Source of the DNA: Acidobacteriaceae bacterium | GTDB lineage: Bacteria; Acidobacteriota; Terriglobia; Bryobacterales; Bryobacteraceae | Reading direction: 5' to 3' | Length of the DNA stretch: 33,258 nucleotides | Assembly (NCBI GenBank): GCA_020247055.1 | Contig: JADCJL010000260.1 | Coordinates: 1-33,258, forward strand | Shown: positions 24,006 to 31,134 of the stretch, piece after piece | How the letters are laid out: every line of letters begins with the position of its first letter | Numbering within the stretch: the stretch's first letter is position 1 | Notes under the pieces: model-generated | What the model saw: the letters and a program-made list of their open reading frames with translations, nothing else | Databases searched by the model: none | Told to the model about the DNA's origin: nothing | Program-made: the position numbers and the translations under genes

Positions 24006-24938
24006 CTATCCCAACGCCGGAGCCATCTCCCGGCCGCGGTTGGCCGTCAAATCCGCCTCGGCGCGCTCGAGCAGCACGTCAAGATTCGTCGCTACCGACG
24101 GCACCAGCGTGGCCTGGCCCGTCAGATACGTCAACGGCGGCCGCTTGGCAGGGTAAGGAGACAGGGATTGCAGATACCGGTCGATGCGGTGATCGATTGT
24201 CTCCAACTCCGCCGGATCGTCGAAGCATAACGCTCCAAACGTGTCCCCCTGCAGCCGGGCAATCACATCTGACTCCCGGAAGACCGCCCGCAGCAGATCG
24301 CCCGTCTCAATCAGCGCGAGATCATGGGCCTGGCTTCCGTAGGTATCTTCGAGGAGGGAAAAACCCGTCAGTTCAATCAGAAACAGCGTGGCGGGCCGCT
24401 CCCAGCGCGCCGCCAACTGCAGCGACTGCTCCCCCAGCAAAACGAAGCCATCGCGGGAGATCAGGCTGGTGAACTCATCAAGCAGCGGCAGCTCCGCCCG
24501 CGCCACCATCGCCTGCTGCCGCTCCATGGCCGACCGCAGCGTCCGCGCCAGCGGCAGACAGTCCAGATCCTCCTTGAGCAGATAGGAGAACGCTCCCTCG
24601 CGCACCGCCGCCAGTGCGGTGTACTCGTCGCGGGCACTGCAGAGGACGACAATGGGCGCGGTGCCGCTCCGCGGTTGAATCCGCAGAAACGTGTGCAGCG
24701 CCTGGCTGTCGGTCAGGTCCAGGTTCACCAGCAGAATGTCGAAGCTCTCCTGCTCCAGCGCGGCCAGGGCCTCGGCGAGCGTCTCGGCGTGGTAGAGCTC
24801 CATATGCCAGGGAAGCAGCTTGCGGTACTGCTGCTCCTCCAGCTCATCGAGGGCCTCCTGAACTAGACCGGCATCCCAAGGGTCGGATTCGACAAGCAGA
24901 ACCCGGCTGCGGATACGGGCGGGGGTGGGCGAATTCAT
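24006..24938 (-). CDS. Degenerate receiver plus degenerate GGDEF domain protein
   Basis: This 310-residue protein has a receiver-like domain (about 11-140; SRVLLVESDPWDA, then SFDILLVNLDLTDSQAL, IVVLCSA and YLLKEDLD). The position that aligns with the phospho-acceptor aspartate is asparagine (N72), whereas the switch serine (S101) and lysine (K122) are kept. A GGDEF-like domain follows (about 152-305; LDEFTSLISRDGF, LFLIELTGFSLLEDTYGSQAHD), but the signature is QGDTF (230-234), so it probably cannot make cyclic di-GMP. Both domains look like binding or scaffolding modules. The gene is 33 bases downstream of a sigma-54 activator that lacks a receiver, so the two probably work together. The start ATG (24938) follows a GTG by one codon. 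Confidence 0.85.
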   Translation of the reverse strand: MNSPTPARIRSRVLLVESDPWDAGLVQEALDELEEQQYRKLLPWHMELYHAETLAEALAALEQESFDILLVNLDLTDSQALHTFLRIQPRSGTAPIVVLCSARDEYTALAAVREGAFSYLLKEDLDCLPLARTLRSAMERQQAMVARAELPLLDEFTSLISRDGFVLLGEQSLQLAARWERPATLFLIELTGFSLLEDTYGSQAHDLALIETGDLLRAVFRESDVIARLQGDTFGALCFDDPAELETIDHRIDRYLQSLSPYPAKRPPLTYLTGQATLVPSVATNLDVLLERAEADLTANRGREMAPALG

Positions 24939-24971
24939 CACTGGAAAAGTGGCCCGCCCGGCCCGAAAGTC

Positions 24972-26000
24972 TCAGTCGCCCAGTTGGTATTCCTTCAGCT
25001 TGCGGTAGAGCGTGGTCCGGCCGATTCCCAGCAAGTGCGCCGCCATCAGCCGGTCTCCCTTGGTGTAGTCGAGTGCGCTCAAGATCGCCCGCCGCTCCAT
25101 CTCAACCAGCGGCAGCACCGGCGAGGAGACGAACGCGGGCTGCGCCCCGGCTGCCGCCGGCTGCGCGGGCGCTTGCGCCGCCGCCGCCGCCATCGCCAGG
25201 CCGGGCGTGGCCGACCGCCGCAGATAGTGAAAATTCTGGATCGGCGAGGGCAAATCCCGCGCCTGCAACAGGGGACCGGTGTGGATGGCTACCATCTGCT
25301 GAATGGAGTTCTCCAGTTCCCGCACATTCCCCGGCCAGTCATAGGCCAGAGCGGACTCCAGCGCCTCCGGCGTGAAGCTATGGTTCGATCCGTACTTCTT
25401 GAGAAAGTGTTGCAGCAGCGCGGGAATATCCTCGCGGCGATCCCGCAGCGGGGGAAGCCGCAGCGTCACCACATTCAACCGGTAATAGAGATCCTGCCGG
25501 AAGGTCCCCTTGTCCACCTCTTTGGCGAGGTCCCGATTCGTGGCGGCGATGATGCGGAAGTCCGACCGCCGCGTCACCGTTGAACCCAGCGGACGGAACT
25601 CTTTCTCCTGCAAAACCCGCAGCAGCTTGGCCTGCAGATCCAGCGGCAGCTCCCCGATTTCGTCAAAGAAGGCCGTACCGCCGTCGGCCGCTTCAATCAA
25701 GCCCACCTTGTCCCGGTCCGCGCCGGTAAAGGCGCCCCGCCGGTGGCCGAACAGTTCGCTCTCCATCAGTGGACCCACGAAGGCCGAGCAGTCGATGGTG
25801 ACGAAGTTGCCCATCGGGTTAGCCGCGTGGATCGAACGAGCCACCACTTCCTTCCCGGTTCCTGTCTCACCCAGGATAAGAGCGGGCCAACGGCCATTCG
25901 CCAGCTTTTCTACCATCCGTTGCACATGCCGCAGCCGCGGAGATTGACCCACCAGGGCCGGCGGAGTGAAAAACGACGAAGGAGAAGAAGAAAGATTCAT
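24972..26000 (-). CDS. Sigma-54-dependent transcriptional activator without a sensory domain
   Basis: This 342-residue AAA+ activator has Walker A GETGTGKE (44-51), the sigma-54 contact loop GAFTGA (89-94), Walker [10 protein letters not shown] (107-115) and the conserved NRDLAKEV and [13 protein letters not shown] segments. After an Ala/Pro/Gln-rich linker (about 260-290) it ends in a Fis-type helix-turn-helix ([22 protein letters not shown]). The usual N-terminal receiver, GAF or PAS domain is missing; only about 15 residues precede the AAA+ domain. Control must therefore come from a partner, for example the degenerate receiver protein encoded next to it, or from its level of expression. 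No clear -24/-12 promoter was found in the window, so its targets are unknown. Confidence 0.94.
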   Translation of the reverse strand: MNLSSSPSSFFTPPALVGQSPRLRHVQRMVEKLANGRWPALILGETGTGKEVVARSIHAANPMGNFVTIDCSAFVGPLMESELFGHRRGAFTGADRDKVGLIEAADGGTAFFDEIGELPLDLQAKLLRVLQEKEFRPLGSTVTRRSDFRIIAATNRDLAKEVDKGTFRQDLYYRLNVVTLRLPPLRDRREDIPALLQHFLKKYGSNHSFTPEALESALAYDWPGNVRELENSIQQMVAIHTGPLLQARDLPSPIQNFHYLRRSATPGLAMAAAAAQAPAQPAAAGAQPAFVSSPVLPLVEMERRAILSALDYTKGDRLMAAHLLGIGRTTLYRKLKEYQLGD

Positions 26001-26144
26001 GGGATGGTCTCGACGGATCGGAAGAGTCCGCTCAGCCGAATTAGTGGCAGCCGTATTCCATTACTCTAACTTTTTCTTAAAAACACCCACAATCCATTCG
26101 TAAGGGTTTTATGGGGTGCCGCGTCCCCCCAAAAGGAGGGTTCC

Positions 26145-26849
26145 CTACTCCACGTCCCATCCGATGACGAAGGAGTTGGGAAACTCCGAACGTACCTCGC
26201 GCAATCGCTCCTGCGCCTGCTTCACGCTATCCACCCGGCCCACCAGCACGCGCCAGGACTCTGGCGTGCCCCCCTTCGCCAGCGCCGGCCGGTAGCGGAC
26301 AAACACGTCCCGGTATCGCGCCTTCAGCTTGCCTTCAAGCCACTCCGCATTCTTCCGGTTGCGAGCGGTCGTCACCTGCACGGTGAACTGCCTGCCCCGC
26401 TCATACGCCCGCGGCGGCGCAATCACCGTGAGCTTCACCTTGGCTACTCCCAACCGCACCAGATCAATCTCTTCCGCCGCCGCACGCGACAGATCAATCA
26501 CCCGTCCCTTCACAAACGGGCCCCGGTCGGTGATGCGCACGGCGGTCGTTTGCCGGTTGCTCAGGTTCCGCACCGACACCCACGTCTCAAAGGGCAGCGC
26601 GGGATGCGCGGCCGTCATCGCGTGCATGTTGTACACCTCTCCATTGGCCGCTCGGCGTCCATGATAGGGCTCTCCGTACCAACTCGCCACGCCCTCTTCC
26701 GAGGCGCCCAGCGGCGCTACCGGGCTGCTAATTTTGAGACGCCTGCCGCCGCCGCATCCCACCGCCGCCAAGCTGCCCAACAGCAGCAGCAGATACGCCA
26801 AACCCCTATGTTTATTGGCTCCGAAAGAAACCGACCGCCCGGCTCGCAT
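26145..26849 (-). CDS. rlpA: RlpA-like septal ring lytic transglycosylase lipoprotein with a SPOR domain
   Basis: This 234-residue lipoprotein has a hydrophobic signal ending in AAVGC (lipidated C32). The double-psi beta-barrel domain follows, with GVASWYGEPYHGRRAANGE (53-71), FETWVSVRN and VRITDRGPFVKGRVIDLS (104-121); D108 in TDRGPF is a catalytic-type residue in active RlpA. A C-terminal SPOR domain (about 153-234; FTVQVTTARNRKNAEWLEGKL and SWRVLVGRVDSVKQAQERL) should bind denuded glycan at division sites. The start ATG at 26849 is preceded by GAGAGAGAA about 7 bases away; a GTG at 26867 is possible. Together with the amidase it may help separate daughter cells. Confidence 0.93.
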   Translation of the reverse strand: MRAGRSVSFGANKHRGLAYLLLLLGSLAAVGCGGGRRLKISSPVAPLGASEEGVASWYGEPYHGRRAANGEVYNMHAMTAAHPALPFETWVSVRNLSNRQTTAVRITDRGPFVKGRVIDLSRAAAEEIDLVRLGVAKVKLTVIAPPRAYERGRQFTVQVTTARNRKNAEWLEGKLKARYRDVFVRYRPALAKGGTPESWRVLVGRVDSVKQAQERLREVRSEFPNSFVIGWDVE

Positions 26850-26934
26850 AACGACATTCTCTCTCACTTTCGTTTTTTATGCGAAAACACTCAGCATTTT
26901 GCCACTCTGCGGTCCGGCCGGCCTACTTTTTTTC

Positions 26935-26963
26935 TTGACTTTACGAGGGAAGAACTTTATATA
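26935..26963 (+). promoter_or_regulatory. Strong sigma-70-type promoter of the PAKKAAA-repeat gene
   Basis: TTGACT (26935-26940) and TATATA (26958-26963) are separated by exactly 17 bases. Transcription would start near 26970, giving a 5' UTR of about 50 bases with an AGGGAG ribosome site 9 bases before the ATG. It is the best match to the housekeeping promoter consensus in the window, as expected for an abundant nucleoid protein. Confidence 0.8.
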
Positions 26964-27021
26964 TGGTCACAACCGCGTTCTCTCTGGAGAGCGCCAGAAA
27001 GATGTTAGGGAGAATCACTCT

Positions 27022-27360
27022 ATGAAGAACGCAACCACCCCACCGAAGCCAGCCCCGGCCAAGAAGGCTGCCGCGCCCGCCAAGAAGGCTGCGGCTCCGG
27101 CCAAGAAGGCTGCCGCGCCCGCGAAGAAGGCTGCGGCTCCGGCTAAGAAGGCTGCCGCGCCCGCGAAGAAGGCTGCTGCGCCCGCGAAGAAGGCCGCTGC
27201 TCCGGCCAAGAAGGCCGCTGCTCCGGCCAAGAAGGCCGCCGCGCCCGCGAAGAAGGCTGCCGCTCCGGCCAAGAAGGCCGCTGCTCCGGCCAAGAAGGCC
27301 GCCGCGCCCGCGAAGAAGGCTGCTGCTCCGGCGAAGAAAGCCGCTGCGAAGAAAGCGTAG
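27022..27360 (+). CDS. Histone H1-like Lys/Ala/Pro repeat protein
   Basis: This 112-residue protein consists of an 11-residue lead (MKNATTPPKPA), 14 perfect copies of the heptad PAKKAAA (residues 12-109) and a short KKA tail. It resembles the repetitive C-terminal tails of eukaryotic H1 and of bacterial AlgP/Hc1/HupS-type DNA-binding proteins, but has no folded domain. It should be strongly basic and bind DNA without sequence preference. It has a strong promoter, a good ribosome site and a terminator, so it is a single-gene transcript. Synonymous codons vary between units (GCC/GCT/GCG, CCC/CCG), so the amino-acid repeat appears to be maintained by selection. Confidence 0.9.
   Translation: MKNATTPPKPAPAKKAAAPAKKAAAPAKKAAAPAKKAAAPAKKAAAPAKKAAAPAKKAAAPAKKAAAPAKKAAAPAKKAAAPAKKAAAPAKKAAAPAKKAAAPAKKAAAKKA
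27055..27348 (+). repeat. 14 tandem 21-bp repeats encoding PAKKAAA
   Basis: The repeat has a constant amino-acid unit and varied third codon positions. Long open frames on the opposite strand here (Phe/Ala/Gly or Leu/Ser/Arg repeats) are by-products. Copy number may change by slippage, and assembly errors are possible. Confidence 0.95.
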
Positions 27361-27394
27361 TTTCTCGCTTCCTCTATTCCTTCCCACAACCAAC

Positions 27395-27420
27395 ACAGCC
27401 CCGGTTTCCCCCGGGGCTGT
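27395..27420. terminator. Hairpin terminator between converging genes
   Basis: ACAGCCCCGG (27395-27404) pairs perfectly with CCGGGGCTGT (27411-27420) around TTTCCC. Only a weak T-rich stretch (AATCATTTT) follows on the plus strand. It separates the repeat protein gene from the MidA-like gene and overlaps no coding sequence. Confidence 0.75.
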
Positions 27421-27422
27421 AA

Positions 27423-28349
27423 TCATTTTGGGGCCCTGTTTACGGGCCTTTCGCGCTTTGTGAACCACAGCGCGCGAAACGACTCTCCGAGATCAAACAG
27501 CAGCGTCTTCAACTGCAGCCGCCGCGCCGCATCCCCCGCCAACTCGAGAAACCGGAACTCATCCGCCTCGCCGATCCTCAACAAAAACGAACCCAGCGAC
27601 TCACTCCGTTCGAGCGCAAACCCCCCGTCGGCGGCCAGGCGCTCCAGGGCCGCGAAGGGCACGTGGGCCGTGATGTCCTGTTGTCCCGGATCGCGCAACA
27701 CATCGTCAATCGCACAGTGCCGCCGGTAGCTCAGCAGCGACCCCTGCGGAAACCGAATCCGCTCGCGCTCCGTGTAGCCATAATCGATCACCAGCAGATG
27801 GCCGGCCGCCGTGTGCGCTGCAACCTGCTGCATCGCGCGCTCCATGCCCACGGGCGCTTCCACCACCTCGACCTCCGCCGCCACCTTCGGATCGAACGCC
27901 ACCGCCGCGCCCGGCTGCCACACGAAACGGTCCCCGCGCCATCCCACCCGCCGCTCGCGCCATCCCTCCGCGCTGCGTTCGATCACATCCACGGGCAGCG
28001 CATCAAAGAACTCGTGCGCCAGCACAAGGCCGCCGAAATTCTCCGGCCACGCGCCGTAGCCGATGTCGATCGGCGTGTACTCCAAGCCCCCGAACGTCTC
28101 GCCCAGCGCTGCCCGCCCCGCGCCCAACTGCACGACGCTGGCGATCCCCTGGTGCTCGCACCAGCGCCGCAGCAGCAGGCCGAACACCGGCTGCAGCTGC
28201 TCGGCCGTATAGTAGTCGCCCTCACGTCCAAAGTGGTCCCGGCGGTAGTAACCGCCCGCCGGATCGTACAGCGCTACCTCCATGAAGCGGGAGAACGGAA
28301 TCGGTCCCAGGCGGGCAATCTCGGCCCGCAGCGAATCGGCAATCGACAT
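27423..28349 (-). CDS. SAM-dependent methyltransferase of the MidA/NDUFAF7 family
   Basis: This 308-residue protein has the family N-terminus (LGPIPFSRFMEVALYDPAGGYY), then the SAM-binding glycine motif in VVQLGAGRAAL, the hallmark HEFFDALPVDVIE (NEFFDALP in most members), and LLVIDYGYTERE. Mitochondrial relatives dimethylate an arginine of complex I subunit NDUFS2; the bacterial substrate is not established. The length is a little under the usual 340-390. The ATG at 28349 was chosen because GAGGG lies 5 bases upstream; a longer frame would reach 28415 and overlap the start region of the divergent permease gene. Confidence 0.9.
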   Translation of the reverse strand: MSIADSLRAEIARLGPIPFSRFMEVALYDPAGGYYRRDHFGREGDYYTAEQLQPVFGLLLRRWCEHQGIASVVQLGAGRAALGETFGGLEYTPIDIGYGAWPENFGGLVLAHEFFDALPVDVIERSAEGWRERRVGWRGDRFVWQPGAAVAFDPKVAAEVEVVEAPVGMERAMQQVAAHTAAGHLLVIDYGYTERERIRFPQGSLLSYRRHCAIDDVLRDPGQQDITAHVPFAALERLAADGGFALERSESLGSFLLRIGEADEFRFLELAGDAARRLQLKTLLFDLGESFRALWFTKRERPVNRAPK

Positions 28350-28399
28350 CTGCTCCCTCAGCTTCGCACGCCCCGCTCGCTCTTTTGCGCCGGAAAGCA

Positions 28400-28405
28400 T
28401 AGAAT
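28400..28405 (+). promoter_or_regulatory. Candidate -10 (TAGAAT) for a leaderless permease transcript
   Basis: TAGAAT lies 8 bases before the ATG at 28414; the intervening AACGGGCC has no Shine-Dalgarno character. It is placed in the 64-base divergent gap with the methyltransferase gene. Confidence 0.45.
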
Positions 28406-28413
28406 AACGGGCC

Positions 28414-29739
28414 ATGCTCCCTGCCTACATCACGCAAACCAAACCGAACCCGGCTTCCAACCGAGCTCCGTGGTTCACTAACACTGCGCCCACCTACGCC
28501 GGCGTCTTTCTCTGGATCGTCTTCTACCAGACCATGGCGCAGGGCACCATCGACCGCGCCAGCCTCGGCGTCTGCATCGCCGCCCTCGCCGCCGCCGGCC
28601 TCATCTGCTACGCGCTCTTCTACTACGTGCCCGGCATGCTCGGCATGAAGACCGGCTTCCCGCTCTACGTCATCGGCAGCTCCACCTTCGGCACCCTCGG
28701 CGGCTACCCCATGCCGGGCCTCTTCATGGGCCTGCTGCAGGTGGGCTGGTTCGCCGTGGGCACGTTCACCTCCACCCGCTTCATCCTCATGGGTCTTGGC
28801 CTTGACCCCACCGCCGGCACCCCCACCTTCTGGCTCGTCGCCGCGCTCTGGGCCTACATCATGGCCACCATCGGCATCCTCGGCATCCAGTACGTCGCCC
28901 GCGCCTCGCTGTTCCTCAATGCCATTCCGCTGCTGATGATCCTGGTCGTCTTCTTCCGTGTGCAGGGCGGCATCAGCCAGCATCAGCCAACTTCGACCGA
29001 TAACTGGGGCGCCATCGCCACGATCCTCCAAACCGTCATCGGCTTCTTCGCCACCGCCGGCGCCGCCGGCGTCGACTTCGGCATGAACTCCCGCGATGAA
29101 AAAGACGTCCGTCTCGGCGGCCTCGTCGGCATCGCCGGCGCCATCCTCATCGCCGGCGGTCTGCCGCTGCTCTCGGTGGCTGGCGCCCGCGTCCTGAACC
29201 CGGCCATCACCAGCTACAGCTACGACGCCGTCATCGGCTCGATGGGCGGCGCCATGGCCACCTCCATGTTCTTCCTGTTCGCTCTCGCCTCCATCGTCCC
29301 GGCCTGCTTCTGCGCCTTCATTGCCGGCAACAGCTTTGCCACCATGCTCCCCGGCGTCTCCCGCTCGCTGTCGACGCTGGTCGGCGTCACCATCGCGCTG
29401 GTGCTCGCGGGCACCGGCGTAGCCGCCGACCTGCCCGGCGTCTTCGGCCTGGTGGGCGCCTCCTTCGGCCCCATCTGCGGCGCCATGGTGGCGGACTACT
29501 GGCTTAGCGGCTTCCGCTGGGCCGGTCCGCGCGAAGGCATCAACTGGGCCGGTTACGGCGCCTGGGCGCTAGGCTTCATCGTGGGCATCTCCCCGGCGCT
29601 GAACCTCAACCTCGGCGTCGAGCCGCTGGCGCTTTCGAGCTTCGTCGTCGGCTTCGCCGTCTACACCGTCCTCGCCAAGGCCGGCCTGCAGCCGAAGGTA
29701 GTGAGCGAGCCGGTCGCCCTCGCCGCCGGCCAGAGCTAA
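28414..29739 (+). CDS. NCS1-type purine/cytosine permease-like transporter
   Basis: This 441-residue membrane protein has about 12 predicted transmembrane helices, from YAGVFLWIVFYQTMAQG near the N-terminus to SSFVVGFAVYTVLA near the C-terminus. The GGYPMPGLFMGLLQVGWFAV region, the helix with ATAGAAGVDFGMNSRDEKDV and the ADYWLSGFRWAGP segment resemble the NCS1 (CodB-like) nucleobase:cation symporters. A cytosine or related substrate is likely but not certain, and no nucleobase catabolic gene is adjacent. It converges on der with a gap of only 4 bases. There is no ribosome site, so start assignment rests on the N-terminal Pro/Thr/Asn-rich cytoplasmic segment and the -10 at 28400. Confidence 0.85.
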   Translation: MLPAYITQTKPNPASNRAPWFTNTAPTYAGVFLWIVFYQTMAQGTIDRASLGVCIAALAAAGLICYALFYYVPGMLGMKTGFPLYVIGSSTFGTLGGYPMPGLFMGLLQVGWFAVGTFTSTRFILMGLGLDPTAGTPTFWLVAALWAYIMATIGILGIQYVARASLFLNAIPLLMILVVFFRVQGGISQHQPTSTDNWGAIATILQTVIGFFATAGAAGVDFGMNSRDEKDVRLGGLVGIAGAILIAGGLPLLSVAGARVLNPAITSYSYDAVIGSMGGAMATSMFFLFALASIVPACFCAFIAGNSFATMLPGVSRSLSTLVGVTIALVLAGTGVAADLPGVFGLVGASFGPICGAMVADYWLSGFRWAGPREGINWAGYGAWALGFIVGISPALNLNLGVEPLALSSFVVGFAVYTVLAKAGLQPKVVSEPVALAAGQS

Positions 29740-29743
29740 ACCC

Positions 29744-31072
29744 CTACTTCTTGGGCTTCCGTTTGGGCGCCGGTCGATGCTTAATCACGATCGGCGTCCC
29801 CACGTAGCCGAAGTGCTTCCGGAACAGGTTCACCAGCTGCCGCTCGGCCGAAAAGTGCAGCTCCTTGCGATCGGTGAACACGACAAAGGTCGGCGGCCGC
29901 AGCGAGGCCTGCGTCACGTACTTGATCTTGGTGTCCGGCTTCAGCTCCACCATGGCGCAGAAGCGGTTCAATTCGCCCGTCGTCACCCGGTGGTTCGACC
30001 ACTTGTAGGCCTCTTCAATCATGCCGTACAGCCGGTCCACGCCGTGCTTGGTCTTGGCCGAAAGAAAAGCGATCTGCGCGAACTCAAGGAACTTCAACTG
30101 GTCCCGCAGCTCCTGCTCAAAGACCACTTTCTTCTTGTTCGGCGCAATATCCCACTTGTTGACGACGATGATGATCGCCCGCCCCGACTCGTGCGCATAC
30201 CCGGCAATGTGGGCATCGAGGTTCACAATGCCCTCGCTTGCGTCAATGACGATCAGCACCACGTTCGCCATCCGGATGTTCCGCTGCGCCATCACCACGC
30301 TGAGCTTCTCGGCGTCCTCGGTCGTCTTGCCCTTCCGTCGAATGCCGGCTGTATCGACAAACACGAAATCCGTGCCGCCATGCTCCACCGTCTCATCCAC
30401 GGCGTCCCGCGTCGTCCCCGCAATCGGGCTCACAATGCTCCGCTCGGCGCCCACCAGCGAGTTGATCAGCGTCGACTTGCCTACGTTCGGCCGCCCGATG
30501 ATCGCCACTTTGATCTTCTTCCGCTCCGGCGGCGCCTCTTCGCCCGGCTCCGGCTTCGCCTGCACCGGAAAATCCGCCGTCACGTAGTCGAGCAGTTCGT
30601 GAATGCCCACCTTGTGCTCGGACGAGACGGGGAACAGCGGCTCAATGCCGAGTTCGTAAAACCCCATCGTCAGCTTGTGGCTCTTCTCGGTGTCGATCTT
30701 GTTGACCGCCAGCACCACCGGCTTGCCGAGCTTCTTGAGCATCTTCGCCAGGTCGCGGTCGGCCGCCGTGATCTCGGTCCGGCCATCGATCAGAAAGACG
30801 ATCGAAGACGCCGATTCGAGCGCATACCGCGCCTGCTTCAGAATCTCGGACGGAATCAGATCACGATCATCCGGGATAATGCCGCCCGTGTCGATAATCT
30901 CGAACCGGCGCCCCCGGTGCGTCGCAATCCCGCTGATGCGGTCCCGGGTGATGCCCGGCTCATCGTGCACGATCGATCGCCGCGTGCCCGTGACTGCGTT
31001 AAAAAATGTCGATTTGCCAACGTTCGGCCGGCCGACAATGACTATGGTCGGAAGACCTGCCGATTTCACCAT
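29744..31072 (-). CDS. der: Ribosome assembly GTPase Der (EngA)
   Basis: This 442-residue protein has two tandem GTPase domains: P-loops GRPNVGKST at 14-22 and 193-201, DTGG (61-64) and DTAG as G3 motifs, and NKID (124-127) and NKWD as G4 motifs. A C-terminal KH-like domain (about 360-442) ends in PAPKRKPKK. Der is essential in most bacteria for maturation of the 50S subunit. Length is normal for the family. The ATG has no Shine-Dalgarno sequence; GATAAT lies 6 bases upstream. It is divergent from the PhoD-like gene. Confidence 0.98.
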   Translation of the reverse strand: MVKSAGLPTIVIVGRPNVGKSTFFNAVTGTRRSIVHDEPGITRDRISGIATHRGRRFEIIDTGGIIPDDRDLIPSEILKQARYALESASSIVFLIDGRTEITAADRDLAKMLKKLGKPVVLAVNKIDTEKSHKLTMGFYELGIEPLFPVSSEHKVGIHELLDYVTADFPVQAKPEPGEEAPPERKKIKVAIIGRPNVGKSTLINSLVGAERSIVSPIAGTTRDAVDETVEHGGTDFVFVDTAGIRRKGKTTEDAEKLSVVMAQRNIRMANVVLIVIDASEGIVNLDAHIAGYAHESGRAIIIVVNKWDIAPNKKKVVFEQELRDQLKFLEFAQIAFLSAKTKHGVDRLYGMIEEAYKWSNHRVTTGELNRFCAMVELKPDTKIKYVTQASLRPPTFVVFTDRKELHFSAERQLVNLFRKHFGYVGTPIVIKHRPAPKRKPKK

Positions 31073-31078
31073 ACGTTC

Positions 31079-31084
31079 ATTATC
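31079..31084 (-). promoter_or_regulatory. Candidate -10 (GATAAT) for der
   Basis: GATAAT matches TATAAT at five of six positions and ends 6 bases before the der ATG, again fitting a leaderless transcript. It overlaps the left arm of a repeated ATCGC/GCGAT motif. Confidence 0.4.
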
Positions 31085-31124
31085 GCAGTCGCCACGCTCT
31101 GCGATATCGCAAATGCTGTGCGAT
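31081..31124. repeat. Clustered GCGAT/ATCGC repeats with a 12-bp palindrome
   Basis: The perfect palindrome TGCGATATCGCA (31100-31111) is flanked by TATCGCA (31081-31087), which with TGCGATA (31100-31106) forms a second inverted pair, and by another GCGAT at 31120-31124. The cluster lies between der and the PhoD-like gene over the der -10, so it could be an operator. Confidence 0.45.
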
Positions 31125-31134
31125 GCTGCAATTG

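Noticed and set aside
26110-26136. GGGG...CCCC hairpin past the rlpA stop codon as a terminator
   Set aside because: The stem is only about 5 bp and no T-run follows on the minus strand.
26001-26144. Possible sigma-54 (-24/-12) promoter near the activator gene
   Set aside because: TGGCAG on the plus strand is followed at the required distance by CC, not GC, so the consensus is broken; no such site was supported.
19688-27348. Tandem repeats as CRISPR arrays
   Set aside because: Both repeat tracts (15-bp and 21-bp units) are contiguous, in frame and without spacers, so they are protein-coding repeats.
26941-27468. Minus-strand frames across the PAKKAAA repeat (Leu/Gly/Arg and Phe/Ala/Gly repeats)
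   Set aside because: They are translations of the complement of a tandem repeat and have no promoter or start context.
28222-29031. Minus-strand acidic Gly/Glu/Ala/Asp-rich frame opposite the permease
   Set aside because: It mirrors the hydrophobic helices of the permease on the other strand and has no conserved motif.
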